Source of the DNA: Gryganskiella cystojenkinii
Lineage: Eukaryota; Mortierellomycota; Mortierellomycetes; Mortierellales; Mortierellaceae
NCBI GenBank assembly: GCA_015852425.1
Contig: JAAAIG010000025.1
Location: forward strand, 44,947-108,946
Direction: 5' to 3'
Length of the DNA stretch: 64,000 nucleotides
This document shows, piece by piece, positions 1 through 10,949 of this stretch (its first letter is position 1; each line of letters begins with the position of its first letter). The translations under genes were made by a program, and so were the position numbers. Below the pieces are notes generated by a model, which saw only the letters and a program-made list of their open reading frames with translations, was not told where the DNA came from and did no database searches.

Positions 1-614
1 CGATTTGAAATGTATTGACTGTTAGTCTGTGCTATGTTAATATAAACACTTTGTTCACTAAAGTTTAAGAGCAGAGCAACGTGGGACTCCCGATAGAAAG
101 GGCTTAGACATGCGGTGACCACCTCGATCATGCTGGCAAGAAAGGCGAGATACAGATCAATTCTCTGTCGTGTCGCACTGCCTCATGAACAAGCTCACAC
201 ATATAAAACCTGTGGTATCGTCTCCATTCGTAACATCCTGCAAACCCACCATCACACACCGGCACACCTCGCAACAGAAAGCACAAACAGGATTACAACG
301 TTCGCACCAGCATTAAAGGAACCATTGCAACATCTTCGCCGGAGCCGCTAGCACGAACGATCTCCCTCACAGCATAATCTTGCCAGAATCGCAAAAGACC
401 CCTACCAAGAACGTTCACGGAAGCGTTCACAAGATACCTGTATACCACTTGAACACGCCTTTGTTTCTTGGACAACGTCAGATTCCCGTAAGGAAATAGT
501 ATAGGATATGTAGAGTTGTGCTGAAGGCCTACGTTTTTTTCCAATCATTGACCTTTGCATAATTGTGTTTTATATTTCAGGCGAACTGCATGACAACGGT
601 GTCCTATTATCAAG
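1..614. other. Upstream region without a clear gene
   Basis: No coding stretch here resembles a known family. A T-rich acceptor-like sequence ending in CAG lies near 580, about 35 bases before the WLM start codon, so a non-coding 5' exon of that gene could end here. Short open frames on both strands lack any recognisable motif. Confidence 0.4.
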
Positions 615-1330
615 ATGTCCAACATTATGACTCTAGCCAAGATGAGGGAGATGGAGTCCAGAGGCGATATAATTAGGCCACACTATAAGCCGCCTTCTGG
701 AAAGATCTGGACCCTCCAAGATATCAGAGATCGAGATTGCTTTGGAAGGATTTCGGTGCTGGATAACTCTAAAGAAGCGTATGAGAGAATGAATATCGTT
801 GTGGAGAAGGTGAAAGTCATTATGAGAAGACGCAGATGGTACGTGGACGAGTTGAGAGAACTCCATCCCTCCAGCCAATACCTGGGTCTTAATGTAGGAC
901 GAACCATGGAGATCTATCTGAAACTGAGGACAGGAGGAGGAGGTTTTCTTTCCAATAACGACATCGCTGTCACGATGCTCCATGAGCTGACCCATATTAT
1001 TCATTCGGCCCACAATAACGACTTTTACGTCCTCTTCAACAAGCTAAACGAGAGCTAGAAGATTACTACGGTGTAGAGCTCATCGACAATACTCGTTCGT
1101 CGGAATGCGGCATCAATCAACGTATACAGCCAGTAGAACAAAAAAAGAAACCTCATGTGCAGCCAGTAGAACAAAGCAAGAAACCTCCAGTGCAGCCAGT
1201 AGAGCAAAGCAAGAAACCTTCGGTGCCAGTAGAGCAAAAAAAGAAACCTCCTGTGCAGCCAGTAGAGCAAAAAAAGCGTCTTCCAAAAAAATGGAAGCAA
1301 GCTATTAAGAAGATTTTTAGGCTAAAATAA
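615..1330 (+). CDS. WLM-domain (Wss1-like) metalloprotease, frame broken at 1052
   Basis: The first frame (615-1058, 147 residues) carries a WLM domain. The stretch GLNVGRTMEIYLKLR is followed by the zinc-metalloprotease motif HELTHIIHSAH (HExxHxxxxxH) and then NDFYVLFNKLNE, as in Wss1/SPRTN-like proteases that digest DNA-protein crosslinks and SUMO conjugates. Immediately after this the frame stops. Reading on in the -1 frame from 1052 gives ELEDYYGVEL and continues without stops to TAA at 1330. That is exactly the residue pattern expected after a WLM helix, so one base (a G of GAGGAG) seems to be missing. The tail is about five imperfect copies of a QPVEQ-K-K-P-P-V unit, then a basic end (KKWKQAIKKIFRLK). 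It is either a recent pseudogene or a sequencing error; a decayed gene and a gap lie just downstream. The family assignment is firm, activity is not. Confidence 0.7.
1128..1275 (+). repeat. ~30-33 bp coding tandem repeat in the WLM protein tail
   Basis: Roughly five degenerate copies of a unit containing CAGCCAGTAGAGCAAA and AAGAAACCTC, encoding QPVEQ(K/S)KKP(P/S/H)V. One copy has lost the CAG (GTGCCAGTAGAG near 1230). This gives a proline/lysine-rich, probably disordered tail. Confidence 0.75.
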
Positions 1331-1395
1331 ATGCGAATTCTCGGTTTCGTCAATCGCGTTAATAGTACTGAACCCCTCTGGAGCAAGGGTACTCA

Positions 1396-1929
1396 CCAAA
1401 TCTGATTCGTCGACAACAATACCATTGTCTTTCTTTTAAGGTGCAATCTTTGGCGGTTTCAAGGACGTCCCCGGTAAAGACGGTATCAAGGCTGCACAGT
1501 CCTATCATTACTATGCCCCCTCTCAGCTCGGATCCGTCGGAGCTACCATAAGGCACTGAATCAAGGATGCCACCTCATCGTCAAGAAATGTTCCTTGGCT
1601 GTGAATCAGATCTGAAAGTTCAAGAATGGCGCCATCGCCTTGGCGGACGACCCTTCCCGTAATTGGGACACCTACAACTTGGATACCCAGGTAGCGTTCG
1701 CAAAAAGGACAGCATTTTGGTCCTGAACCCTTGCAAGGTTGGCAAGACCACTCAAAAGTTGGTCCGTGTTCAAGTCGGGTCGTATCCGGAACGCCGCTAA
1801 TGGTTGGTGTTTTGATGTATCTGGAAGCAAGGTCAAGTCCTATACAACTTCGATCGACCAATCTTGCTCTGGTAGCAAGAGCCAGGTCTAGACTTTGCCT
1901 CATGGAGCCAACGGCAGGTGATAAATAAC
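1396..1929 (+). pseudogene. Decayed 3' fragment of a GH5 endoglycoceramidase-ricin B gene
   Basis: The sequence matches the intact gene at 4076-6543 in the same order. ACCATTGTCTTTCTTTT and GTCCCCGGTAAAGACGG at about 1421-1480 correspond to 5360-5430. CAGTCCTATCATTACTATG near 1497 corresponds to 5441. ATGGTTGGTGTTTTGATGT near 1800 and TCTGGTAGCAAGAGCCAGGTC near 1870 correspond to the ricin-B end at 6420-6510. Most of the catalytic-domain end is missing between these blocks, and multiple indels and stops break every frame. It is therefore a truncated paralogue, about 2 kb upstream of the intact copy in the same orientation, consistent with a tandem duplication followed by decay. Confidence 0.85.
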
Positions 1930-1956
1930 TCTTAATAGTGGATTTCCCCCCCCCCC

Positions 1957-1966
1957 NNNNNNNNNN
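1957..1966. other. Assembly gap (10 N)
   Basis: Ten undetermined bases between a run of eleven C and a run of T. The true length is unknown. It lies directly after the decayed glycosidase copy, so the local structure may be incomplete. Confidence 0.99.
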
Positions 1967-3915
1967 TTTTGTTGTTTGCATGCAAAGAAAAATTGTTCCC
2001 TACTCGGCAGGCGTTCAGAGTAATCGGCTCGATGGGCGAAGCAAACGCTTTCACCCCCTCCCTTCCTCCCTCCAAAAACAGTCAATGCTCTGCATTGCAT
2101 CATTGACTAGTGGCTCACGAAACTTGTGTACGCGTCTGTAAGTTCAGCTGTTGCTTGTTTCTTCAGAATTTAAATTTGCAAAGAATTATCCGGAGAGGAC
2201 CGAGATTTTCCGTGGAATGCTCTCATGGGTGACATGTCAACTACAGCATAAACAAGATGGAGAGGGTTGGATCTAAACGGCCTTTGAGAATTTGACGGGT
2301 CCCACCCTGTTCATTGTCACGTATGGTCTAAAAAGTACGTTTCCAAGAAGTGATCATTTGATGAACGCCAAAGAGTGACCCCGCAGCCTCTGTGCCATCT
2401 CAAAAATGGAGGAGCTATTTTCGATCTGTCAGCTTTTTTGCAAGACGTGGGAACCCAGTCCGAACGGGCTTTTACTCTGTGAAAAAGCTCTTTTCGTTTT
2501 TGTTTTTTGTGACAAATGCTCTCTTTATTGACTTAACTTGGAGATGGATCCTTTGAGTGATTTTTTTTTGTTCGTTGTTGTCGTCGCATGAGTTTCCAAC
2601 CGTTTTCGCCGCAAAGAGTCCAAGCAAGCCGACTAATTAACTTAATTGCAACAGAGAAACAAAATCGTGGATGTATTATTGTACATGTGGGCTAAAAGCC
2701 AAGAAGAGAGGAAGAAAGTGAAAATAATAAGACCGTCATGCAGTACCTTCAGATCATCGATTTTTTTGTGAGTGAGCGAATGGAGAAAGGACTTAGTACT
2801 TATACGTGTTGTGGAGGAAGAAAGGTGGGAGAGAAGTTATAACTGGCTGGAAAGCATTCGAGGAAACTAATTCCGGCAGTATTGTGACCAAGCAGGAATT
2901 GTCCACTTTTGTTTACATCTGTGGCCAACTCGCTACGGTTGACAAAGAAGGGAGTGGAGTGGAGAAAGAGAAAAAAACGCACACACATCCAAAAAAACAA
3001 AAGAGCAAAAAAACTTATTTTCTTGGGTAGAGTATAGAGAAAGGGTCAATTTTCTATTTGTTTTGGGGAAAGGGCCATACGGTTAGATAAGAGAAGAAGC
3101 GACGAGAGCTTCAGGGATTCACCCACATTCCTCGACGTGTGTGGAGAAAGAAAGGTCATAAATCTAATAGCAAACGTTGCCAAAAGTTATCCTCGACAGT
3201 CATCACTTCTACAGCAACGCTTATTCCCCTCGGTTTGTTTAGTCAAACACTTCTCCAATGGTTCACGCAAGACTTCTTCAACTGCTAAAAACATTAGAAA
3301 CAAAGTCGTGAGAACATGCAACGCCTAACGGCTCAAGAATTCTTTGCGCTTTGTCATTTTTCAGGGGCTTTATTGTGTGCCGTCATGCAAGGGGTTCGTG
3401 TTCAAAAAGACTCGGAATTACCATGTCGAAAGGATCGGTGGCCACCAAAAGAAAAAAAAAACGAGCTTGGACCTTCTCCATGCCCATTACTTTGCTGTTC
3501 GCCCTTCCTTTCTCCAAGCACTTGTTCAACGGATCCCTGTGTGCATCCGTCGTTTCGGTTCCTCCTTGAACAGTCCAGACTGTGTTCTCCTTTCCGCGCT
3601 TCCCACTTTCCACTTCCGTTTTAGTTGAGTTGGCTGAGAGCATCAAGGCCGGTCCTCAACTTTAGAGTTGATGTTTGTTTTGTTTACGGTTTGTTTTTGC
3701 GAAGGAAGAAACGGTCAAGGAATGCGCTGACATGCGCCAACAAATTAACATTGCTTTCTCTTCCTTTGTTCTGGAGCAATTGACCAGAAGTCGCAAAAAA
3801 GAGTAAAAGTGACAAAAAACCTCCTTCAAGTCTACTTCTGAACCCATCGAAAGCACTTGTCGAAACGGCCGATGAACGTTCTTCTGACGCGGGCGAGGAG
3901 GCCCGTCCATGACCG
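1967..3915. other. Intergenic region, no gene recognised
   Basis: AT-rich sequence with A and T runs. Short open frames (for example 2806-3030 and 3316-3646 on either strand) overlap each other in several frames and show no motif. The distal part presumably holds the promoter of the GH5 gene. Confidence 0.5.
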
Positions 3916-3922
3916 AAAAAAG

Positions 3923-3930
3923 CCTATATA
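3923..3930 (+). promoter_or_regulatory. TATA-like box of the GH5 gene
   Basis: CCTATATA lies about 150 bases before the start codon at 4076 and is followed by a pyrimidine-rich leader (TTTCTCTCTTCTCC), as in many fungal promoters. Confidence 0.55.
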
Positions 3931-4075
3931 GACTCATTGACTTGCCTGCTTCGGATATTTTTATTTCTCTCTTCTCCTCTTCTCGTTCTCCTCCGACCAT
4001 TCATCAGACTCTAGTCCTTCCTCCCTCTTGTGTCTCTACCTTTCTTTCTCTTACCCTCCAACGCACTCCACAGTG

Positions 4076-6543
4076 ATGAGGTTCCTCTCAATTTCCACTG
4101 CCGTCGCTCTGTTGGGCTCGGCCATGCTCGTCCAAGCCGATCTCTCCAAGATCGTCCGAGTTGATCCCGCAAATCAAATGTTCATTGATGCCCAGGGTCG
4201 TACCCGTTTCTTCCATGGAACCAACATGGTCAAGAAGTCCCCACCGTGGCACATGGACGTTACCAAGTTTGTCCCCTCCTGGTCCATCGTCGATAAGGAT
4301 ATCCAGACCATGAAAGACTTGAACATTAACAGTATCCGCCTTGGTAAGAGGAGTTGTTCGGCCGCCACTTTTCTCTTCTTTCCGCCAAAGGCTTTTTTAT
4401 TTTGTTTTGGATGTTCTCTTTCAGGCCGTATATTGACTCTTTTTACTTTCCTCCCTCTCATCCTCAAGGTGTCCATTGGGCTGGTGTTGAACCCGTTCGC
4501 GGTCAATACAACCAGACCTACCTTGACATCACGAATGGTATCATCAAGAAGTTGCAGGATAACGACATCTACACCTTGATCGACCAGCACCAAGATGTCT
4601 GGGCCGGTCAGCTCTGCGGTCATGGTGCACCCCCAGTAAGTTCAACTTTTTACTTTTCAGTGACACCTTATTTTTAAGGTCGTGAAAAAAAAACGAGCGG
4701 AATGGAGCCAAAGCACAACTAACGCCGAACCCCTCACTCTTTTCTCATTTTTGTTAACCGCGCTTTATAGTGGTTCGTCCAGCCCGGTTGGGTCGATGCT
4801 GGCCATATGATGCCTGTCCCTCAAAAGTCAACACCCTTCGCTGTTGATCCAGTGACCAGATTCCCCTCTGATGCGGACTGCGGTTCAATCGATTGGGGTA
4901 CCTCTTACTTGGACTATGCAGTCGGCAATGCCTTTGGACGGTTGTATAACAATTATGATAACCTCGGTGATGCTTGGGCTGCATACTGGAAGACCGTCGC
5001 GACTAACTACCATACGATGCCCGGTGTCATGGGTTACAACCTCATGAACGGTACGTCTCCATTCCCACATTATTCTGTTAACTTGTTTCCCACGGGTCTT
5101 CAATGATCTAAAATGAACGCGATTGATATATGTGCCCTGTACATGCTGTCCTACCTTTAACGTTGTGAGCCGAAATAACTTTTTTCTTTTCCTTTTTTTT
5201 TTTGCAATCTTTCTATCCTTCCTGTCAACAACAGAACCTTGGGTCGGCGACCACATGGCGGATCCCACGCTCTTAGTCCCCGGTGTTGCTGATCACGTCA
5301 ACTTGGAGCCGCTCTGGAACAAGGGTACCGCGCAAATCCGTACTGTCGATACCCAAACCATTGTCTTCTTTGAGGGTTCGACCTACGATATCCTGAGCGG
5401 ATTCAACAACGTCCCCGGTGGTGATGGTACCAAGGCTGCTCAATCCTATCATTACTATAATCCTCCTCAGCTGGGTTCAATCGCGACCACGATGCAGAAC
5501 CGTATCAAGGACGCCACCCGTCTCAAGACCGCTAACATGATGACCGAGTTCACATTCTGGGGTACGGATACCAAATCGCTCGCCTCGATCCTCGAGGGTT
5601 GCCAGGCGGCAGACACATATCTGCAATCCTGGCAAGGATGGGCTTATGAGAACCTCTGGGATGGTTCAGAGCCGCACCCGGAATTGGCGAGATTGTACGC
5701 TCGTACTTATGCCGAGGCCACGGCGGGTACGACCAAGACACTTTACTTCCAGGACACCACCGCCAAGTACTGGGTTTCCTGGGTCGCCAACACAGCGATT
5801 ACTGCGCCTGGTTTGATCCGTGTTGCTCAACAAATCTACTACCCTGACGGTATTCGTGTCTTCTTTGTGCCCGCTGGTACGGGTACGTACACGATGGCGG
5901 GAAACAATACAGTGGAGTTGCACTATACTGCCGCGGCCCAGAACGGTCAGACCATCCAGGCCAGTGTTCAGCCCTTCTTTCCCACGGACATTATCAAGAG
6001 TTCGGCCTCGTCTGGATTCTGCCTGGATAACGGCAACGCTTATGTCACCCCTGTAAGCTCTTTCGAGAGTATCTACTATATGCTTGTCAAATACCCTTTG
6101 TTCTTCTGATGTCCCTTTATCTAGGACAACTTTACTAATCATAACGTTATCCGAACTCTTCTTCAATCGATTTTTTTTTTCAGAACAACCCTATTATCAT
6201 CTGGGGATGCGCATCCTCTGCAAACCAGGTCTGGAAGTTCAAGAACGGTACCATTTCCTTAGCGTTTGACCCCAAAAACAACTGGGACACTTACTGCTTG
6301 GATACCCAAGTCGCGCCCGGCAAGAATTACAACAACTTGGTCTTGAACCCTTGCCAGGCCGGTTCGACCACTCAACAGTGGTCAGTGACCTCGACCGGCA
6401 ACATCAAGAACGCTGCCGATGGTTGGTGCATTGATGTCACTGGAAGCAACTACAAGGCCGGCACGGCCTTGATCACTTACCCTTGCTCTGGTAACGCCAA
6501 CCAAGTCTGGATCTTGCCCCGCGGTGCCTCCGGTACTTGGTAA
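4076..6543 (+). CDS. Secreted GH5 endoglycoceramidase-like hydrolase with C-terminal ricin-B lectin domain
   Basis: Five exons: 4076-4343, 4469-4635, 4771-5050, 5235-6052, 6184-6543. All introns are GT-AG with matching phases, giving 630 residues. Residues 1-20 form a signal peptide (MRFLSISTAVALLGSAMLVQ), so the enzyme is secreted. The GH5 fold is marked by FFHGTNMVKK, IYTLIDQHQD, the acid/base motif NEPW (Glu about 239, its codon split by intron 3) and a TEF motif carrying the nucleophile (Glu about 343), as in endoglycoceramidases that cleave the sugar-ceramide bond of glycosphingolipids. Residues about 495-630 form a ricin-B beta-trefoil with three Q-x-W-type motifs (NQVW, TQQW, NQVW) that should bind carbohydrate. 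Substrate is inferred from the family; other GH5 specificities are possible. A decayed paralogue lies upstream. Confidence 0.9.
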
Positions 6544-6711
6544 AGCTAACACATTTTGTCAAGACAAAAATATAAGAAAACACAGATACCAAAAAGGACT
6601 CATTACAATGCTAGAGTTATTTCCCCTCCTTGCATGCAATACAAGGTCTTTAAAGAATACCACGCATAATAAACACGCCAAAATTCACAGAATCGAATAC
6701 GATTTTTATTT

Positions 6712-8586
6712 CTACATCTTTGGCTGACCCTTCTTGATTTTTGCTGCATATTGCTTCATCCTCTTCTCGGCGACCCATCGCTCATGTCTTTTCCAATAGG
6801 ACAGGATTCGATCATCCAATCGTTCACACAATCCCCGTTCAACAGTGCCTTGCTCCGAGAACACCAAGGCCTCACCTCGACCTTTTGCACCGATATCACT
6901 AGGTAAAAGACCGTTCATAGAGCCGATTGTGGACGCTCCGTTGTTCTCATGACGACCGAGCCCATATTGTCGACTGCATTCACCCCAAGCGAACAAGATC
7001 CAAATCTCCATCATTCGGCGAGAAAGTTCCCTTTCAGCCGGATCCTTGAAAAGTGCCAACGCGGCATCTGAACCAAAAACGAACGGGATTTCGGCTCCAT
7101 GATGGGCGCCAATCTTGATGCCCATATCCTCCAACAGTTTCAATGGACGATCGAAATGGAACCGGACCAAGTCCACAGGTGCCATTTTGGGATTCTCCTT
7201 TTTTGAGACTGCAACACTGGTCGCATGAACCGGGTAGAAAAAGACTGAATCCGAGATGACCCTGGATGAAATCAATCGAGCCTCCTGGTCCGTCTTGGGG
7301 ATGCCGTATATTTGTTCGAATTCTTGGCGGCTCACTTCATCCGGTGGACAGTTTCGAGCAAAGAACTTGTCCCATCTTTTGAGAGATTTGGCTCCCAAAA
7401 ATGGAACAAATGTTTGACCCTCATCACGACAGTCACCCAACATGATGGTTTTCAGCCCTTGGTCGTACGCTCGAGGATCATGGAGTTGGATTCGAGCATC
7501 ATGCTTCAGAATTATATCGTCAATCGTCGGAGTGAACATGCCCACGCGGCCGAAATCCCCGGCCCTGACCAACTCGGTCGCTTCCAGGGCTCTCAAGCGG
7601 TCCAATTTCTGTGATCCTGTCAGACTTGGTTCTCCATTCGATGCCAAGAGCCCGAAGTGTTTACAGAGATGATCGAAATATCTCTGACCCTCCGTCTCAG
7701 CTCGTCCCGCCGCCATGGTCGTCGCTGCTCCTGACTGCATAATCGCTCTTTGGAACAATCCATGATGGTCAGGGACCATTAGGTGATACCCGATCGAGAC
7801 CGCTCCTGCAGATTCACCAAAGGCTGTGACATCCTGAGAATTGCCTCCGAAAACATGAATGTGGTCTCGGACCCATTCCAGGGCCATCTTTTGGTCCATC
7901 AAACCCCAATTACCGACGCTGCCTCCTCGTGTTCTCGCCAGGTTTTGCGGGAGAGTCGCATCCTGTTTGAGTTCGGCGGAGGACATGAAACCAAGGTAGT
8001 TGAGTCGGTAGTTAATCGTGACGAGGATGACGGGTCGACCGATACGGATAGAATGCGCCACAAAGTTCGACCCATCGTAGACTGGAAGGGCATTGCTCCC
8101 ATGGACAAAACCGCCGCCGTGAATCCAAACCATGACAGGAATTAGAATCGGAGCCTTGGAGAGGTGTTCCAGCGGAGCAAACGTTGAGATTCAAACAGTG
8201 CTCCTCTGAATAAGTGACGACTTGTTCTTCACCTTGAGCTGTCGCTCCGTTGTGATTATCTCGGTTCAACTGCGCCATGGGATCCAATTGAGCTGGCTGA
8301 GGGCATGCAGGTCTATTAGGGAAGGGAGAAAGGGAGAACGCGAGCGTTAGCGAGGAAGTGAGCCGTGTATCAATGTTCGAGGGGAAACCCCACTTACCCA
8401 AGGACTGTGCAATCACGCACACAGGTCCATCCGGCGGCATTTGACTGCTGGTCGCCAGCGTTCAATGACTGTGCCATAGGGGATGTTCAGGAATTTTGCT
8501 ACCGAAGGTTGAGCCTTGACTTGAACTCCTCGGATGGTGCCGCACCCGGGGATGGCTATTTGAGGATTGCTGTTGTTCGTTTGCAT
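6712..8586 (-). CDS. Type-B carboxylesterase/lipase, two apparent frame breaks
   Basis: An alpha/beta-hydrolase of the carboxylesterase type-B family that hydrolyses carboxylic esters. It has two exons, 8398-8586 and 6712-8312 (intron GTAAGT...TAG). Visible motifs are KFLNIPYG, VRDCT and GPACPQP at the N-terminus, EEHCLNLNV, the oxyanion loop WIHGGGF, NYRLNYLGF, the nucleophile elbow GESAG, and HHGAEIPFVFG with the catalytic His. The reconstructed length of about 595 residues is normal. Two breaks spoil the frame. Near 8446, after RWRPAV, one extra A in an A-run shifts VNAAGWTCVRDCT out of frame. Near 8180, between LNLNV and FAPLEH, the frame again shifts by one. Both lie in homopolymers. The long intact 3' part (473 residues) and intact catalytic motifs suggest either assembly error or very recent inactivation. 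Start chosen at MQTNN, just before the conserved core. Convergent with the GH5 gene. Confidence 0.8.
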
Positions 8587-9066
8587 AATTCCGTATTTTC
8601 CAGTGATTGTTGAGGCTGAGGCTGTAAAGTTTATTTGTAGTGAAGAGTGAAGAGATGTGAAAAAAGAAGTGACAGGTGTCAAGAAAGAGTGGTATTTTAC
8701 GGGTAAACAAGAAATTGCCTCCATGAACTCTGTTCACTTTGAGCATGTGGACCGAGCTCTTTTTTTAAGGGGAGAAAATCACAAACCCAGTCTCACACAC
8801 ACGGCACTCGAAAAAACGTTACTCCAGCCAGACTGCCTGTTCGTGATCGATGACCTGGGAGATCGTCTAGAGTCTCCTTGGTCCATTCTGGTATTCGTTT
8901 CGCAACAAAGTCACGTTTTCATGTTACTCGGACATATCTGTGAAGTTGAAACGACAGGGTCGTGCATTGATGTCTCTACTCCTAACAAAGACCATGAGAC
9001 CTTGGTCTCGTATCCAAAAAGCACTTGGACTGTCGATTTGTCATATCACTATGCTTTAATCTCAAG
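8587..9066. other. Intergenic region upstream of the carboxylesterase
   Basis: An open + frame crosses here (8657 onwards), but it has no family motif and runs antisense to the small gene at 9067-9396. I see no convincing gene. Confidence 0.4.
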
Positions 9067-9396
9067 TTACTTCTTCGTTCCCTTCAATGGCTCCGGTTGC
9101 TGTTGCTTCTTGGCTATATGCTCCATATCTCGGGCCCGACTGTTCTGGACCAACTTGCCAATCTGGGTCATGGTTAAACCGCCAGGTCCCTTAATTTTAT
9201 CCGGGTCCAGGTGTTCTTTTTTTGCCGTGCTGCTGTTAGAACTGGACACGGATGAAGAAGAGGGGGAAGAACGTGTTGGTCTTGGCGGGGTAACACCCAT
9301 TCCGAAACCATTGCCACTAGTGTACGTTCTCGTTGCAAGAAAAAGGCTCCTCGTCGCTCTATCAAGACTAATTGGAGAATGTTTCTTGAATGTCAA
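9067..9396 (-). CDS. Hypothetical 109-residue protein, possible mitochondrial import signal
   Basis: Not recognised. The first 35 residues are rich in Arg, Ser and Thr with almost no acidic residue (DRATRSLFLATRTYTSG), resembling a mitochondrial presequence. A Ser-rich linker follows, then a charged helix-like end (KIKGPGGLTMTQIGKLVQ, then Lys/Gln-rich). An upstream exon between 9420 and 9560 is possible, since I could not decide the true start. It could also be chance open frame; the presequence-like start and helix-like end are the only support. Confidence 0.4.
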   Translation of the reverse strand: MTFKKHSPISLDRATRSLFLATRTYTSGNGFGMGVTPPRPTRSSPSSSSVSSSNSSTAKKEHLDPDKIKGPGGLTMTQIGKLVQNSRARDMEHIAKKQQQPEPLKGTKK

Positions 9397-9624
9397 TCAT
9401 ATCGTCAGAATCTTTTAAGAGAGTAAAAACTTGCAGCAATGAGAAGCAGTCTCTTACGAGGTAGCTCCATTTGCCTTGAAGGATGCTATGCTGACAAGAT
9501 GTGACATTGTATGTTGAAGAATTCTTTTTTTGTCATGAAGAATGAAGAGGAAACACAGAAATGACCTTTCATAAGGCGGTTGTCTTAAAGCACGTGATTT
9601 TCATTAACTTTGGTTTTAAAGAGT

Positions 9625-10949
9625 CTAATCGTCTTCTTGTTGATCCTCTTCCTCGGCACTACCCTCCGCACTACCGCCAGCTTCTGCATTACCATTCGCT
9701 CCTTCTCTTGCCCGTCTCCGTCTCGAGACCGTTGAAGGTGCGGCTGTCTTGTCCGATAATCCGATCAAAACCCTGCTGTCCCAGGCACTCTGACAGGTCG
9801 GACAAGAGGGTGAGTTCATGTTTTTGAAGTACTGAGCCGCACAATGCTGATGCAATCGAGAATTACAGGCTGCGACGGAACAGCGTTGTCCTTTTGTGAT
9901 GATTTCCATGCAAAGGGTGCATTCTTGGATTTGATCCTCATAGGTCTCCTTGAGGTAGCTCTGCAACTCGAGTAATGATCGCATAGACAGTGAGTATGCT
10001 CCAGCGCTAGAGTAAGGGAAACGTATCAGGTAAATAAAAGTAAAGTCAAATTCGATCCACATTGTCTCATGGTGACATTTCAGGGATCAACAGCAGCAAA
10101 GGTCCCAAAAGAACGTACGATGATTGAATGAACCATTGATCGGCCACGAAGCGATCCAACAGAGCTTCGGCTTCTCTCTTGCCCATAGCGACACTCTTGT
10201 TCTCCTTGTTCTTCAATTTCCCTGCCTCGTGCAGTGCTGCTGTGGAACTGATGCAAAACATCTCGTCGTCGGCCATCATAATTGCATCCAGCTATTTATA
10301 AATAAAAATATCAAATCCAGGTTAAGGTGCAAGAAAAAATCTGGCAAGGCGCACGTTTTCAAAAGATCCGCTCCCTCTTTTTTGCAATATCCATTTGATC
10401 GACTCCGTACCAGATGCTTAAAGTATTCTAGTTCTGAGGGTGTGTATCGTGTGGCGACCTGCGCAATCTTTTGTCCGTTCGTGTTTGTCTATTAGGAGGC
10501 GGTGAGAGAGAGAAAGAGGTCGAGTGGTTAGGAAAGCGACGCCATGAAACAGAAAAAAAATGGCTGGGACAGCGGTTAAAATCCCATGAAGCTCACCAAA
10601 GCCATAATAGGAACGCCGGTGACCTCGTCCTGAGACCGTCTGAACTCCAGCTCCACGCTGTTGAGTCCTTCATTCAGTTGTGTAACAAAGTCTGAGAAAT
10701 GGTCCCGATCGAATGGTTCTATGTGACGCAGAAAATGGTGTCAGGGCCTGTTGATTCATGAATGGTATGCAATGTGTTTTGCCACCAAAACGAGAACAAA
10801 CAATGACAGCAAAGTTGAAAAAGATTACCTTCTGAGACAGTGCAGATTCGGCTGTAGAGATCCAGGGCGGTAGCCTCGGTCATGAGCCGCTTGGAGATGG
10901 CTGCCTGCAAGAAGAGTCGATGTAGGTCTGTGAATCCTGATGTTGTCAT
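9625..10949 (-). CDS. NSE1: NSE1, RING-like subunit of the SMC5/6 complex
   Basis: Four exons: 10829-10949, 10597-10718, 10119-10291, 9625-10006. Phases agree at each junction, giving 265 residues. The N-terminal winged-helix region contains FTDLHRLFLQAAISKRLMTE and DHFSDFVTQLNEGLNSVELE. The second part has KREAEALLDRFVADQWF followed by AYSLSMRSLLEL. The end is the NSE1 zinc-binding RING-like domain: CTLC, then QRCSVAAC, HQHC and CPTC as ligand pairs. An Arg-rich and acidic low-complexity tail follows. NSE1 acts with NSE3/NSE4 and as an E3 partner in SMC5/6-dependent DNA repair in the nucleus. It is divergent from the Cnl2-like gene with 285 bp between start codons, so the two probably share a promoter. 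Confidence 0.92.

Noticed and set aside
8657..9418. 253-residue plus-strand frame
   Set aside because: No motif; its second half is antisense to the small minus-strand frame with a presequence-like start, and its first half overlaps the esterase promoter.
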